Program-made: the position numbers and the translations under genes
Notes under the pieces: model-generated
Database searches by the model: none
What the model saw: only the letters and a program-made list of their open reading frames with translations
What the model was told of the DNA's origin: nothing
In this document: positions 52,036 to 62,172 of the stretch, piece by piece
Layout of the letters: each line of letters begins with the position of its first letter
Numbering within the stretch: position 1 is the stretch's first letter
Source of the DNA: Bacteroidales bacterium M2
GTDB taxonomy: Bacteria; Bacteroidota; Bacteroidia; Bacteroidales; Muribaculaceae
Length of the DNA stretch: 64,000 nucleotides
Direction of reading: 5' to 3'
Assembly: GCA_001689415.1 (NCBI GenBank)
Contig: LUJM01000096.1
Span: 32,991-96,990 of the forward strand

Positions 52036-54870
52036 ATGAGCAAATTTTTGTCTATACTTATTATAATACTTGTTTCACTGCCGTCCTTGGCAGCTGACAT
52101 GAAAGCACGCTTTTTACCTACTTTAAGCCAGATTCCGGACCATAATATTGCAAACTTGTTCCGCGACAGAGACGGATACATGTGGTACGGCGGACCGCAC
52201 GCCTTATACCGCGACGACGGCTACAACGTGCGCACCGTTACCATCGACCGCGACTGCATAATACGAGGAATATCGCAGGACCTCGACGGAAATATATGGG
52301 TTTCGACCGATAAAGGAGCGTATATTTGCGACAAGTATAATTATTCTGTAGAAATATTCGATCCTCAGCGCCTCAAAGGATATCCGGTAAACAATGTATT
52401 CTTCACAGCGGACGGCTCGATCTGGATTAACCAGTTCGGAGTGCTGCACCGCTACGACAACGAGCGCAAATGGGTGAAGGACTACCCTATCGCCGGTAAA
52501 GGACAGAAAGGTTATGTGACAGGTTTTGTAGAGCGCGTACCCGGCGATATATTTATGACATGCTATTCGAACGGAGTATATCGATACAACCGCGCCCGCG
52601 ACATATTCGAAATGTTCGCCCCGACAGAAAGCACCGTTAAACTTGGCAACCTGGTATATGACGAGCACAACGACTGCTTCTGGACCAACGACCATGACGG
52701 CAACATTTACCGCTTCAACCCCTACCCTGCGCCAAACGAAGCAATCTTCACCGGCTCTCTGGTAGCGCACTACGACACCCCCGACAAGAAAGAACGGGTG
52801 CACAGATTTACACTCGACAAAAACCTTGGCTACATCTGGTGCATCACACGCAACCACCTGCTGGCCTTCGAACCACAGCCCGACGGAACATTGAAACACC
52901 TCAAGCTGTCGATATGCGACGAACTCGACGGCGCATCAATTCAAGATGTCATGGCTTCAGACGGCCTATTATGGGTTGCCTCATTCGATGAACCATGCAC
53001 CGTCATTTCGCTACATAATAATAATGTAAGCTTCGACCCACTCGAACTGCTGAGAAAACGCTCCGGCAACAGACCGCTAATAACCCACCTCTGTGCCGAC
53101 GACAACGAAGACCTGCTATGGCTGGTGCAACTACGCACCGGACTGGTACTATACGACCGCAAGCACAACAGACTGACTTACAATGACGAAACGCCGGAGA
53201 CCAAGATACTACGCCTCAACGTTGCCAACAGTCTTGCGGCATCACCTTATTATAAAGGTGTATGGGTATCGCAGGAACGGCGCGGCCTCTTAAGGTCGGT
53301 CAAAAACGACAATAACAAAATAATCCCCGGCGACTCAATCATACTTACAACCGCTATAGACCCCTCGATGAGGGTATCGGCTATCTACGAGGACTCTAAA
53401 TCACGCGTCTGGGCAGCCACAACACGCGGACTTTTCGCCTATGACCTTAACAAAAAAGACTTTGTAGTACGCCTTCCACGTGTCAAAACCGGTTCTGCAA
53501 TCATAGAAGACGAGTATAAAAACATATGGATTGCCGGCAAAGACTCTACAGTATACAAATTTTCGGACGACAACATCAATAAATACTCCAGCTACAAGAT
53601 TCCCGGCCATTTCTCGGCAATCAGCACCAACGACAGCCGCAACTTCTGGCTCGGCACCGACGACGGTATGCTGATTCAATTCAAGCCTGAAAGCAACAAA
53701 TACTTGAAGCACAACGAATTCAGCGACCTTCTACAGGCATCAATCCTCAAGATTGTTCCCGGCAGATCGGGTAAGACATGGCTTCTATCCGAACAGTTGA
53801 TTATAGAGTACGAACCCGTCACAAGAACTTACAACCTATATCAGGGCGGCCTCGACATCGACGCCGATCGATTCCTGAATGCCAACCCAGACAGCCATGG
53901 CATGCTAATGGCGGGAACTATCGGCGGCATAGCCTATGTATCGCCAAGTGCAATCCCCGACACCATGGAGATTGCAATGAAACCGCAGATTACCGACATT
54001 ACCGTCGACGGTAAATCTATGATTTTCAACGAAGAAAAATCAATACAACCGGACAAACTCACCCTCGAGTCGGAAAACCACAACATAGTTTTCCACCTCA
54101 GCACCCACGATAATATAAATGCCGACAAAGTAAGGTATGCGTACCGCATGAAAGGCTTTGACAAGCAGTGGTCTTACACCAAGCGCGGTGATAACAAAGC
54201 TGTATACAATTACTTACCCAAAGGCACGTATACTCTCGAAGCTAAAGTCTGCGACCCTCATAACCGCTGGTCAACGCCCGAAAACTTACTAAAAGTTGAG
54301 CGCAAACCGGCCTTTTACGAAACCTGGTGGGCAACAAGCCTATTAATACTTATCACCATTGGGTTTATTATACTCTCTATAATCAAATATCGCAGGCATC
54401 TTTACAACGAAAACCAGGAGATGTGGTCGGACAGCGCCGAAATGGTGAAAATGCGTCAATACCTCGAAAGTCCGGTATCGCTACCCGACGAAGAATTCCG
54501 CCACCTCGACAGCCTGCTTGTGAGCAAGGCGACCGAAGTAGTCGAAGCACATCTGTCCGAACCAGAATTTGACGTAAACGAACTGGCCTCGGGCTGCAAT
54601 ATGTCGCGTTCGTCGTTCACACGCAAAATCAAAGCCATTACTAACCTGACCCCGCTTGAATTCATCAAAGACATCAAAATGAAACACGCCCGGCACATGC
54701 TCGAAAGCCAGAACTACACAGTGAGCGAAGTGGCCGAACGCCTCGGATTTGCCAACCGCCGATACTTCACAGCATCGTTCCGCAAGGCTACAGGCTTCAA
54801 CCCGTCGGAGTATCTGCGCGACCAACACGGCGAATCAGGAGATGATAAAAACAAGCCTTTGGAGGGGTAA
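52036..54870 (+). CDS. kinase-less HTCS-like membrane regulator: propeller + Y_Y_Y + one span + AraC HTH
   Basis: This 944-residue protein is the probable regulator of the locus. It has a signal peptide, then a periplasmic sensor like that of hybrid two-component systems: reg_prop-type propeller repeats (about 25-650, e.g. FRDRDGYMWYGGPHALYRDD, DLDGNIWVSTDKGAYI, DSKSRVWAATTRGLFAYD) and a Y_Y_Y domain (about 690-760, VRYAYRMKGFDKQWSYT). One membrane segment (about 765-786) follows. A cytoplasmic linker of only about 50 residues then leads to an AraC-type helix-turn-helix domain (about 838-930, MSRSSFTRKIKAITNLTPLE ... VAERLGFANRRYFTASFRKA). No histidine kinase H-box, ATPase or receiver domain is present; standard HTCS proteins of this kind are about 1,300 residues or longer. 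It is divergent from susC1 and upstream of the GH2-PL11-esterase-rha genes, so it probably controls both arms. Confidence 0.9.
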   Translation: MSKFLSILIIILVSLPSLAADMKARFLPTLSQIPDHNIANLFRDRDGYMWYGGPHALYRDDGYNVRTVTIDRDCIIRGISQDLDGNIWVSTDKGAYICDKYNYSVEIFDPQRLKGYPVNNVFFTADGSIWINQFGVLHRYDNERKWVKDYPIAGKGQKGYVTGFVERVPGDIFMTCYSNGVYRYNRARDIFEMFAPTESTVKLGNLVYDEHNDCFWTNDHDGNIYRFNPYPAPNEAIFTGSLVAHYDTPDKKERVHRFTLDKNLGYIWCITRNHLLAFEPQPDGTLKHLKLSICDELDGASIQDVMASDGLLWVASFDEPCTVISLHNNNVSFDPLELLRKRSGNRPLITHLCADDNEDLLWLVQLRTGLVLYDRKHNRLTYNDETPETKILRLNVANSLAASPYYKGVWVSQERRGLLRSVKNDNNKIIPGDSIILTTAIDPSMRVSAIYEDSKSRVWAATTRGLFAYDLNKKDFVVRLPRVKTGSAIIEDEYKNIWIAGKDSTVYKFSDDNINKYSSYKIPGHFSAISTNDSRNFWLGTDDGMLIQFKPESNKYLKHNEFSDLLQASILKIVPGRSGKTWLLSEQLIIEYEPVTRTYNLYQGGLDIDADRFLNANPDSHGMLMAGTIGGIAYVSPSAIPDTMEIAMKPQITDITVDGKSMIFNEEKSIQPDKLTLESENHNIVFHLSTHDNINADKVRYAYRMKGFDKQWSYTKRGDNKAVYNYLPKGTYTLEAKVCDPHNRWSTPENLLKVERKPAFYETWWATSLLILITIGFIILSIIKYRRHLYNENQEMWSDSAEMVKMRQYLESPVSLPDEEFRHLDSLLVSKATEVVEAHLSEPEFDVNELASGCNMSRSSFTRKIKAITNLTPLEFIKDIKMKHARHMLESQNYTVSEVAERLGFANRRYFTASFRKATGFNPSEYLRDQHGESGDDKNKPLEG

Positions 54871-54942
54871 TTTTGAGTCATTCTATGCCCTCTGCACGAT
54901 TTTAACCCCATAAAGATTGGGTTTAAAACGTAACTTATACCT

Positions 54943-54958
54943 ATTTTGTGCAACTTTG
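54943..54958 (+). promoter_or_regulatory. weak promoter/operator region of the GH2-PL11-rha operon
   Basis: CAACTTTG (54951-54958) differs from TAnnTTTG at one base and has no -33 TTTG. It is overlapped by ATTTTGTGCA, which also occurs upstream of susC1. An imperfect promoter next to a shared motif fits activation by the regulator. Confidence 0.4.
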
Positions 54959-54984
54959 CATTGTTCCCCTTTTATCTGACAAAC

Positions 54985-57465
54985 ATGAAACAAATACAGC
55001 AAAACATTAGGTTCAATTTAGGTAAGATTGGTTTAGGCGCATTACTTGCGGCTCTACTCTCGACGTCCCCCTCGGCATTTGCCCTCGACGCCGATGCGAG
55101 TTCGCCCCGCAAAGTAATCTCGGCTAACAGCGACTGGCGTTTCCATGCAGGAGACGTCAGCGGTGCCGATGCCGTAAAATTCGACGACAGCAACTGGCAG
55201 CACGTACGACTTCCCCACGATTTCCAGATTCACCAGCCATGGGTAGAGCCTTCACCCGACGAAAAACCCGATGAAGACAACCCTATGGCCAACGTACGTA
55301 GCCGACTGAGTGCGCGAGCATTCAAAGAAATGGGCCAGGGTTGGTACCGCAAAACTTTCACTCCGCCCGCAGACTGGAAGGGCAAACGTGTGCTCATCGA
55401 CTTCGAAGGCCTATTGTTGGTTGGCGACGTGTATCTCAACGGCGAACGCATTGGCGGCACCGACTACGGCTACCTTGGCTTTGATGCCGACGTAAGCGAC
55501 AAACTCAAATTTGGCGAGCCTAACGTACTTGCAGTCAAGGCCGACACAGGCAAACCGGAAAACTCGCGCTGGTATACCGGCGCCGGTCTCTACCGCGACG
55601 TCAACTTCATCGTCACAGACCCCAAACAGTACTTCGTCCGCAATCCGTTTGCAATCACAACCCCTGTTGTTTCGCCCGAAAAATCGACAGTAATAATCGA
55701 TGCCGAACTTGCAAACTACGTGAAAGACGACAGCGTACGAGTGGGTATCGAAATCATCAGCCCCGAAGGCTTGAAAGTATATTCCAAAACCACTCCTCAC
55801 TGGCTCAACCGCAAACAGCATATCCGCGAATTCCGTCTCGACAGCCTCGATCTGAATGAGGTAAAACTCTGGGACACAGAGAATCCCAACCTTTATACAA
55901 TGGTTGCGACAATCTACCGTCCCGACGGTACTGTGGCAGACAAACTTGAAGAACGATTCGGTGTGCGCAAAATCGAATTTTCGCCGGAATTCGGCTTCAA
56001 ACTCAACGGAAAGAAAGTGATTCTCAAGGGTATAGCCAACCACCATACTCTTGGCGCACTTGGCGCCGCCGCTTATCCACGAGCAATCGAAAAACGTATC
56101 GACATGCTCAAAGATTTCGGATTCAACCACGTACGTACTTCACACAACCCCTACAGCGAATCGTTCCTTGACCTTTGCGACGAAAAAGGCATACTCGTTG
56201 TAGACGAACTTTACGACAAGTGGACATCGCAGTTTGCAGGTGGCCGCAAAGACTGGACCGAGCTTTGGCAGCACGATGTGCCTGAATGGGTTCGTCGCGA
56301 CCGCAACCACCCATCGGTAATCTTCTGGAGCCTTGGCAACGAGCTTCAGCTCATCCCCGACCTCCCCTTCAATGACTGGGGCGTGACACCCTACAAACTT
56401 CAGAAAGCGCTCCTAAACCGCTATGACACAACACGTCCTGTAACCGTAGCTATGCATCCGCGAGGTCGTAACGAACATACCGACAGCCTGCCTGCACCCC
56501 TGGTAATGGAAACAGACATTGCAGCCTACAACTACCGCTACATGTACTTCCCCGGCGACGGCCGTCGCTTCCCTTGGATGATGTTCTACCAGAGCGAAGC
56601 TAATACCTCAAATATGGGTCCCAACTACTTCGAAATGGACCTCGACAAAGTTATCGGCCTTGCATACTGGGGAATGATCGACTACTTCGGCGAATCACTC
56701 GGCTGGCCCGCCAAAGGCTGGCCCAACGGCGTATTCGATATCTCGCTCGAACCCAAGCCTCAGGCATATTTCCTGCGTACATTCTTCAAACCCGAAGAGC
56801 CTCAGGTACATATCGCAATTGTCGACGATGACGCAAGCGTGATGTGGAACGATGTACAGGTGGGCACAAAGACTCTCTCGTCGCACTGGAACCGCAAAGA
56901 CGGCTCGAAACTCAACCTCTACACCTATACCAATGGCGACGAGGTAGAACTCATTGTCAATGGTAAAAGTCTTGGCCGCCGCACAAACAATGTGGCTAAC
57001 CCCAAAGAGCATAACCGCATATATTGGAAAGACGTACCCTATGCAAAGGGCAATATAGTAGCTCGCGCCTATCGCAAAGGCGAGAACAAACCTATCGCCA
57101 CACACCGCATCGAAACAGCCGGTAAAGCAGTAAAACTCACGGCTACAGGCGACAACAGCAACTGGAAAGCAGATGCAACCGACCTGCAACACGTACGTAT
57201 CCAGGCACTTGACGGCAAAAACCGTCGTGACTATGGCGCATTCGACAAAATAAAATTCACAGTCGACGGCCCGGCTGAAATCGTTGGTGTTATCAACGGC
57301 AACATTTCAAGCGACGAACTCACCGTAGGCGATACCCGCAGCCTCTACAACGGCACATGCACCGTCATACTCCGCTCTACCGACGAACCGGGCGAAGTAA
57401 TCTTGACCGCAACAGCCGAGGGTTCGAAAATGAAAGCGACCAAAACCAAATTTTACACCAAATAA
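54985..57465 (+). CDS. GH2 family glycoside hydrolase (probable beta-galactosidase)
   Basis: The 826-residue enzyme has a signal peptide (cleavage near SAFA) and the GH2 order: jelly roll (about 45-200, GWYRKTFTPPADWKGKRVLI, GDVYLNGERIGGTDYGYLGF), immunoglobulin-like domain (about 205-320), and TIM barrel (about 325-620). Acid/base is E453 in WSLGNELQ; the nucleophile is E538 in FYQSEANT. A DUF4982-like segment and Ig-like domain follow (HWNRKDGSKLNLYTYTNGDE, VELIVNGKSLGRRTNN). The frame is open from TTG 54946, but ATG 54985 starts the signal peptide. It is the first plus-strand gene after the regulator, and the PL11 gene follows after 19 bases. Removing galactose from rhamnogalacturonan I is the likely role. 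Confidence 0.92.
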   Translation: MKQIQQNIRFNLGKIGLGALLAALLSTSPSAFALDADASSPRKVISANSDWRFHAGDVSGADAVKFDDSNWQHVRLPHDFQIHQPWVEPSPDEKPDEDNPMANVRSRLSARAFKEMGQGWYRKTFTPPADWKGKRVLIDFEGLLLVGDVYLNGERIGGTDYGYLGFDADVSDKLKFGEPNVLAVKADTGKPENSRWYTGAGLYRDVNFIVTDPKQYFVRNPFAITTPVVSPEKSTVIIDAELANYVKDDSVRVGIEIISPEGLKVYSKTTPHWLNRKQHIREFRLDSLDLNEVKLWDTENPNLYTMVATIYRPDGTVADKLEERFGVRKIEFSPEFGFKLNGKKVILKGIANHHTLGALGAAAYPRAIEKRIDMLKDFGFNHVRTSHNPYSESFLDLCDEKGILVVDELYDKWTSQFAGGRKDWTELWQHDVPEWVRRDRNHPSVIFWSLGNELQLIPDLPFNDWGVTPYKLQKALLNRYDTTRPVTVAMHPRGRNEHTDSLPAPLVMETDIAAYNYRYMYFPGDGRRFPWMMFYQSEANTSNMGPNYFEMDLDKVIGLAYWGMIDYFGESLGWPAKGWPNGVFDISLEPKPQAYFLRTFFKPEEPQVHIAIVDDDASVMWNDVQVGTKTLSSHWNRKDGSKLNLYTYTNGDEVELIVNGKSLGRRTNNVANPKEHNRIYWKDVPYAKGNIVARAYRKGENKPIATHRIETAGKAVKLTATGDNSNWKADATDLQHVRIQALDGKNRRDYGAFDKIKFTVDGPAEIVGVINGNISSDELTVGDTRSLYNGTCTVILRSTDEPGEVILTATAEGSKMKATKTKFYTK

Positions 57466-57484
57466 ACCATTCGTAATCAACACA

Positions 57485-59347
57485 ATGCGAAAAATCCAAT
57501 ACATCTTACCCCTTTTGGCCCTCGGAGCTTTGCAAGCTGAAGCTCAGGCCAAATACGATTTTTCCAAGATGCAGCGCGAGAAACTCGGACGAGGCGTTGT
57601 TGCAATCCGCGAAAATCCGTCGAAAGTGGCTGTATCATGGCGCTACCTCGAATCAGACCCTGAAAACCAGTCATTCGACATTTACCGTAACGGCAAAAAG
57701 GTTAACTCAAAGCCCGTTACCAATGCAACATTCTTCACCGACAACTATAGCGGCAACGAAGAGGTAAAATACGAAATCAAAGCCCTCAAAGGCGACAAGA
57801 CAGTAGCGTCTTATACCCTTCCGGCAAACGCACCGTTAGGTTACATTAACATACCAATCCAGCGCCCCGACCTCGGAGTAGAACCCTTTGGTAAAGAATA
57901 CTTCTACACAGCCAACGACGCATCTGTAGGCGACGTTGACGGTGACGGCGAGTATGAAATCATCCTCAAATGGGACCCCACAAACTCGCACGACAACTCG
58001 CACGACGGTTTCACCGGCCCGACATACCTTGACTGCTATGAACTCGACGGTACTCGCAAATGGCGCATTGACCTCGGCGAAAACATCCGCTCGGGTGCTC
58101 ACTATACACAATTCCTTGTTGCCGACTTCGACGGCGACGGCAAAGCCGAAATAATCTGCAAAACAGCCGACGGCACTACCGACGGTCAAGGCAAAGTAAT
58201 CGGCGACCGCCGTGCCGACTGGCGCAACATGAAAGGCCGCGTTGTATCGGGCCCCGAATACCTATCTGTATTCAATGGCGAAACCGGTGCAGTAATGGCG
58301 ACAGTCGACTACATTCCCCCTCGCGGCAATATCAAAGACTGGGGTGACGGTTATGCAAACCGTTCAGACCGTTTCCTTGCCGCTGTTGCCTATGTAGACG
58401 GTGTAAGGCCTTCGGCAATCATGGCCCGCGGTTATTATACCCGTAGCGTACTCGCAGCCTACGATTGGGACGGCAAAGACCTCAAAGTGAAGTGGGTATT
58501 CGATAGCAACACCCCCGGAAACGAAGCTTATGCAGGTCAGGGCAACCACAACCTCCGCGTGGCAGACGTTGACGGCGACGGTTGCGACGAAATCATCTAC
58601 GGCCAGATGACCGTAGACCATGACGGTACAGGCCTCTACTCTACCGGCATGTATCATGGCGACGCTATCCACTTGTTATCAGACATCAACAACGAGAAAT
58701 ACTATGTATGGTGCTGCCATGAAAACAAAAAAGACGGCTCAACCCTGCGCGATGCCGCTACCGGCGAGGTAATTCTCCAATACCCCAGCGACAAGGATAT
58801 AGGCCGTTGCATGGCTGCCGATATCGATCCCACCCACCCCGGCGTGGAGGTATGGTCACCCAACTCCGGTGGCGTACGCTCGTTTACAGGCAAACTCATC
58901 AATGGCCAGAAAGATTTCAAAAACGAGATATCTGCCAAAGTACCAGTCAACATGGCTGTATGGTGGGACGGCGACCTCCTTCGCGAAATGCTTGACCGCA
59001 ACGTTATCAGCAAATACAACTGGAAAACAGGCGAAATGGACAAAATACTCGTAATGGAAGGCACTATGTGGAACAATGGCACAAAAGCAAATCCTTGCCT
59101 CCAGGCCGACATACTTGGCGACTGGCGCGAAGAAGTACTTATGCGCACAGCCGACAACAACAACCTTCGCCTATATGTCACCACGATCCCTACCGACTAT
59201 CGCTTCCACACATTCATGAGCGATCCGGCATACCGATGCAGCGTGGCAAACCAGAATATAGCATACAATCAGCCCGCCGAGCCCGGATTTTACTTCGGAC
59301 CTGACCTGAAAGGTAAAAAATTCCGTGGTACATTTATCAAGAAATAG
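57485..59347 (+). CDS. PL11 rhamnogalacturonan lyase (short form)
   Basis: This 620-residue PL11 enzyme is the same catalytic type as the long protein at 12782 but has no repeats or sorting tail. It has a signal peptide without lipobox (ending AEAQA) and begins MQREKLGRGVVAIRENPSKV like other PL11s. It then has the beta-sandwich (about 30-125) and eight-bladed propeller with calcium-type loops (GDVDGDGEYEIILKWDPTNS, ADFDGDGKAEIICKTADGTT, ADVDGDGCDEIIYGQMTVDH) and ends YNQPAEPGFYFGPDLKGKKF. It is likely periplasmic, acting on oligosaccharides brought in by the SusCD pairs. The stop codon meets the next gene (ATG three bases on). Confidence 0.95.
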   Translation: MRKIQYILPLLALGALQAEAQAKYDFSKMQREKLGRGVVAIRENPSKVAVSWRYLESDPENQSFDIYRNGKKVNSKPVTNATFFTDNYSGNEEVKYEIKALKGDKTVASYTLPANAPLGYINIPIQRPDLGVEPFGKEYFYTANDASVGDVDGDGEYEIILKWDPTNSHDNSHDGFTGPTYLDCYELDGTRKWRIDLGENIRSGAHYTQFLVADFDGDGKAEIICKTADGTTDGQGKVIGDRRADWRNMKGRVVSGPEYLSVFNGETGAVMATVDYIPPRGNIKDWGDGYANRSDRFLAAVAYVDGVRPSAIMARGYYTRSVLAAYDWDGKDLKVKWVFDSNTPGNEAYAGQGNHNLRVADVDGDGCDEIIYGQMTVDHDGTGLYSTGMYHGDAIHLLSDINNEKYYVWCCHENKKDGSTLRDAATGEVILQYPSDKDIGRCMAADIDPTHPGVEVWSPNSGGVRSFTGKLINGQKDFKNEISAKVPVNMAVWWDGDLLREMLDRNVISKYNWKTGEMDKILVMEGTMWNNGTKANPCLQADILGDWREEVLMRTADNNNLRLYVTTIPTDYRFHTFMSDPAYRCSVANQNIAYNQPAEPGFYFGPDLKGKKFRGTFIKK

Positions 59348-59349
59348 TG

Positions 59350-62154
59350 ATGAAATTTAACTTAAGCCATTCAATCATTCTTGCAGCAGCTCTGACCATG
59401 GGCAATGCCTATGCTCAGAAGCATGTTCCTGCCCCAATGGAGGATGTCAACAAGGTAGTTGACAACACTCCCGACAGTATGAATATTGCCAAAACAGCCC
59501 GTCCGGTCCCCGGGTCTACTCGTAAAGGCAACAACCCCGTGCTATTCCTTGTAGGCAACTCTACAATGCGCACCGGCACAATGGGTAACGGCAACAACGG
59601 CCAGTGGGGCTGGGGTTACTTCATGGGCGAATACTTCGACCAAGACCGTATCACTGTTGAAAACCAGGCTCTTGGCGGCATGAGTAGCCGTACATTCTAC
59701 AACAAACTGTGGCCCGATGTACTCGCAGGCGTTAAAGAAGGCGACTGGGTAATCATCGAACTCGGACACAACGACAACGGCCCGTACGACAGCGGTCGTG
59801 CACGTGCATCTATTCGCGGTATCGGCGACGAAACCCTCGATGTAGTTATCAAAGAGACAGGCGAAAAAGAAACCGTGCTTACATATGGCGAATACATGCG
59901 TCGTTTCGTGCGCGAGACTAAAGCCAAAGGCGCTCACCCCATTCTTTTCTCACTCACACCCCGAAATGCATGGGACAAAGACGGCAAGATTGTCCGTGTT
60001 GACAAGACTTTCGGTCTTTGGGCTAAACAGGTTGCTGAAGCCGAAGGTATACCCTTTGTAGACCTCAACGACATCACAGCCAAGAAATTCGAAACATTTG
60101 GCCCCGAGAAAGTAAACTATATGTTCTATCTCGACAAGATTCACACCTCAGAGTTCGGTGCACGCAACAATGCCGAATCGGCAGTTGCAGGTCTCCGCGC
60201 ACTCAAAGGCGTGGCTCTTTCCGACTACCTTCTCCCCGAACCGGTAGACAATGCCACCGGCAGCAGCCGTAAGCCCGGTTGCCCGATTGTATTCACTATC
60301 GGTGACAGCACCGTCAAGAACAAAGACAACGGCGACAGCCAGTGGGGTTGGGGCAGCGTGATTGCCGAGCAATTCGACAGCACCAAAGTAACTGTTGAAA
60401 ACCATGCAATGGCTGGCCGTAGTGCCCGTACATTCCTCGACGAAGGTCGTTGGGACAAGGTATACAAGGCTCTCAAACCCGGCGACTACGTTATCATGCA
60501 GTTCGGCCACAACGACGGCGGCGACATCAACACCGGCAAGGCACGTGGCGAAATACATGGTGCAGGCCCCGAAAGCAAGGTATTCCTTATGGAGCCCACC
60601 GGCAAGTACAAAGTCATCTACACCTATGGCTGGTATATCCGCAAATTTGTCAATGATGCCAAAGAAAAAGGTGCAATTCCAATCGTACTCAGCCACACCC
60701 CCCGCAACAAGTGGACAAAAGGCAAAATCGAAAGCAATGCTACCAGCTTCGGTCTTTGGGCTCGCCAGGCAGCCGAACAGGCCGGAGCCTACTTCATTGA
60801 CCTGAACTCGATTTCAGGCAAGAAACTCCAGGCTCTTGGCGAAGGCAACACAATGGAATTCTTCAAAGGCGACCATACCCATACCTCTAAAACAGGTGCA
60901 CGCCTCAACGCAGCATCTATTGCCGAGGGACTCCGCGGTATCGACTGCGACCTCAAGAACTACCTCAAACCCGTTACCTACGAGTACGATATGACCAAAG
61001 CCGTGCCCGCATACAACGAATTCGACGGCTATGGCTACGACTTCAAAACAACCCCCGACAAAAAGAAAGGCCAGCAGCCCTTCTTCTTCTCGGTTCGCGT
61101 GCCCGACGGTAACTACAAGGTAACACTTCTTCTTGGCGACAAAAAACGCGCATCAAATACCACAGTTCGCGCCGAAAGCCGCCGTCTTATGCTCGAAGAC
61201 GTTAAGACTAAGAAAGGTAAATTCGAAGAACGCACCTTTATTGTCAACAAACGCACACCTGCTATCAACCTCAAGGATTCTGTACGCATCAACCCCCGCG
61301 AAGTGGGCACTCCTACATGGGACGACAAACTCACCCTCGAATTCACCGGCGAAGCTCCCGCAGTTGCCAAGATTAAAATCGAGCCTGTCAACGATGTTCC
61401 TACTATCTTCCTTTGCGGCAATAGCACCGTTGTAGACCAGGCAGACGAACCTTGGGCAAGCTGGGGTCAGATTATCCCCCGCTACTTCAAGAACAACGTA
61501 GTAGTTGCCAACAACGCTGAAAGCGGTGAACGCACATCGTCGTTTATCTCGAAGAAACGCCTCGACAAAGTTATGTCAATGGCAAAACCCGGCGACTGGA
61601 TTCTTATTGAATTTGGCCACAACGACCAAAAAGACAAAGGTGCAGGTGCCGGTGCATATTACAACTTTGCACACAACCTCAAAATCTTTATCGACCGTGC
61701 CCGCGCAGCCGGCTTGAAACCTGTGCTGATTACTCCTACCGCTCGTCGTCAGTTCGACAAGAACGGTAAAATCAAAGACACTCACGGCGATTATCCCCAG
61801 GCTATGCGCGATGTAGCACGTCGTGAAAACGTTCCATTGATCGACCTCAACCCCATGACCAAGACTCTCTATGAAAGCCTTGGCGTAGAAGGTTCGAAAA
61901 AAGCGTTCGTTCACTATCCCGAGAACTCGTTCCCCGGTCAGGACAAAGCCTTGGCCGACAACACACACTTCAACCCCTATGGTGCAACAGAAGTTGCAAA
62001 ATGCGTAATCGAAGGCATCAAGAGCCAAGTACCCGAATTGTCAGGCTACCTCATCGAGACAGAGACATTCAATCCTGCCCAGCCCGATGATCCCGCCACA
62101 TTCGTATGGCCTCTGGCACCCTTCTTCGATGCCCAAAAACCCTACGGAAACTAA
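59350..62154 (+). CDS. triple SGNH/GDSL esterase (rhamnogalacturonan acetylesterase type)
   Basis: The 934-residue exported protein contains three CE12-like SGNH hydrolase domains, the family that removes acetyl groups from rhamnogalacturonan. Domain 1 (about 60-310) has Ser71 in GNSTMR, GHND, and D262/H265 in DKIHTS. Domain 2 (about 312-555) has Ser320 in GDSTVKN, GHND, and D508/H511 in GDHTHTS. Domain 3 (about 685-905) has Ser692 in GNSTVVD, GHND, and D870/H873 in DNTHFN. All three triads look intact. Between domains 2 and 3 lies a beta-sandwich of about 120 residues (FFFSVRVPDGNYKVTLLLGD) like the carbohydrate-binding module of such esterases. The upstream GTG at 59347 is in frame, but ATG 59350 is the natural start. 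Three esterases in one chain may attack different acetyl positions. Confidence 0.92.
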   Translation: MKFNLSHSIILAAALTMGNAYAQKHVPAPMEDVNKVVDNTPDSMNIAKTARPVPGSTRKGNNPVLFLVGNSTMRTGTMGNGNNGQWGWGYFMGEYFDQDRITVENQALGGMSSRTFYNKLWPDVLAGVKEGDWVIIELGHNDNGPYDSGRARASIRGIGDETLDVVIKETGEKETVLTYGEYMRRFVRETKAKGAHPILFSLTPRNAWDKDGKIVRVDKTFGLWAKQVAEAEGIPFVDLNDITAKKFETFGPEKVNYMFYLDKIHTSEFGARNNAESAVAGLRALKGVALSDYLLPEPVDNATGSSRKPGCPIVFTIGDSTVKNKDNGDSQWGWGSVIAEQFDSTKVTVENHAMAGRSARTFLDEGRWDKVYKALKPGDYVIMQFGHNDGGDINTGKARGEIHGAGPESKVFLMEPTGKYKVIYTYGWYIRKFVNDAKEKGAIPIVLSHTPRNKWTKGKIESNATSFGLWARQAAEQAGAYFIDLNSISGKKLQALGEGNTMEFFKGDHTHTSKTGARLNAASIAEGLRGIDCDLKNYLKPVTYEYDMTKAVPAYNEFDGYGYDFKTTPDKKKGQQPFFFSVRVPDGNYKVTLLLGDKKRASNTTVRAESRRLMLEDVKTKKGKFEERTFIVNKRTPAINLKDSVRINPREVGTPTWDDKLTLEFTGEAPAVAKIKIEPVNDVPTIFLCGNSTVVDQADEPWASWGQIIPRYFKNNVVVANNAESGERTSSFISKKRLDKVMSMAKPGDWILIEFGHNDQKDKGAGAGAYYNFAHNLKIFIDRARAAGLKPVLITPTARRQFDKNGKIKDTHGDYPQAMRDVARRENVPLIDLNPMTKTLYESLGVEGSKKAFVHYPENSFPGQDKALADNTHFNPYGATEVAKCVIEGIKSQVPELSGYLIETETFNPAQPDDPATFVWPLAPFFDAQKPYGN

Positions 62155-62172
62155 CCCAATACAATAATACTC

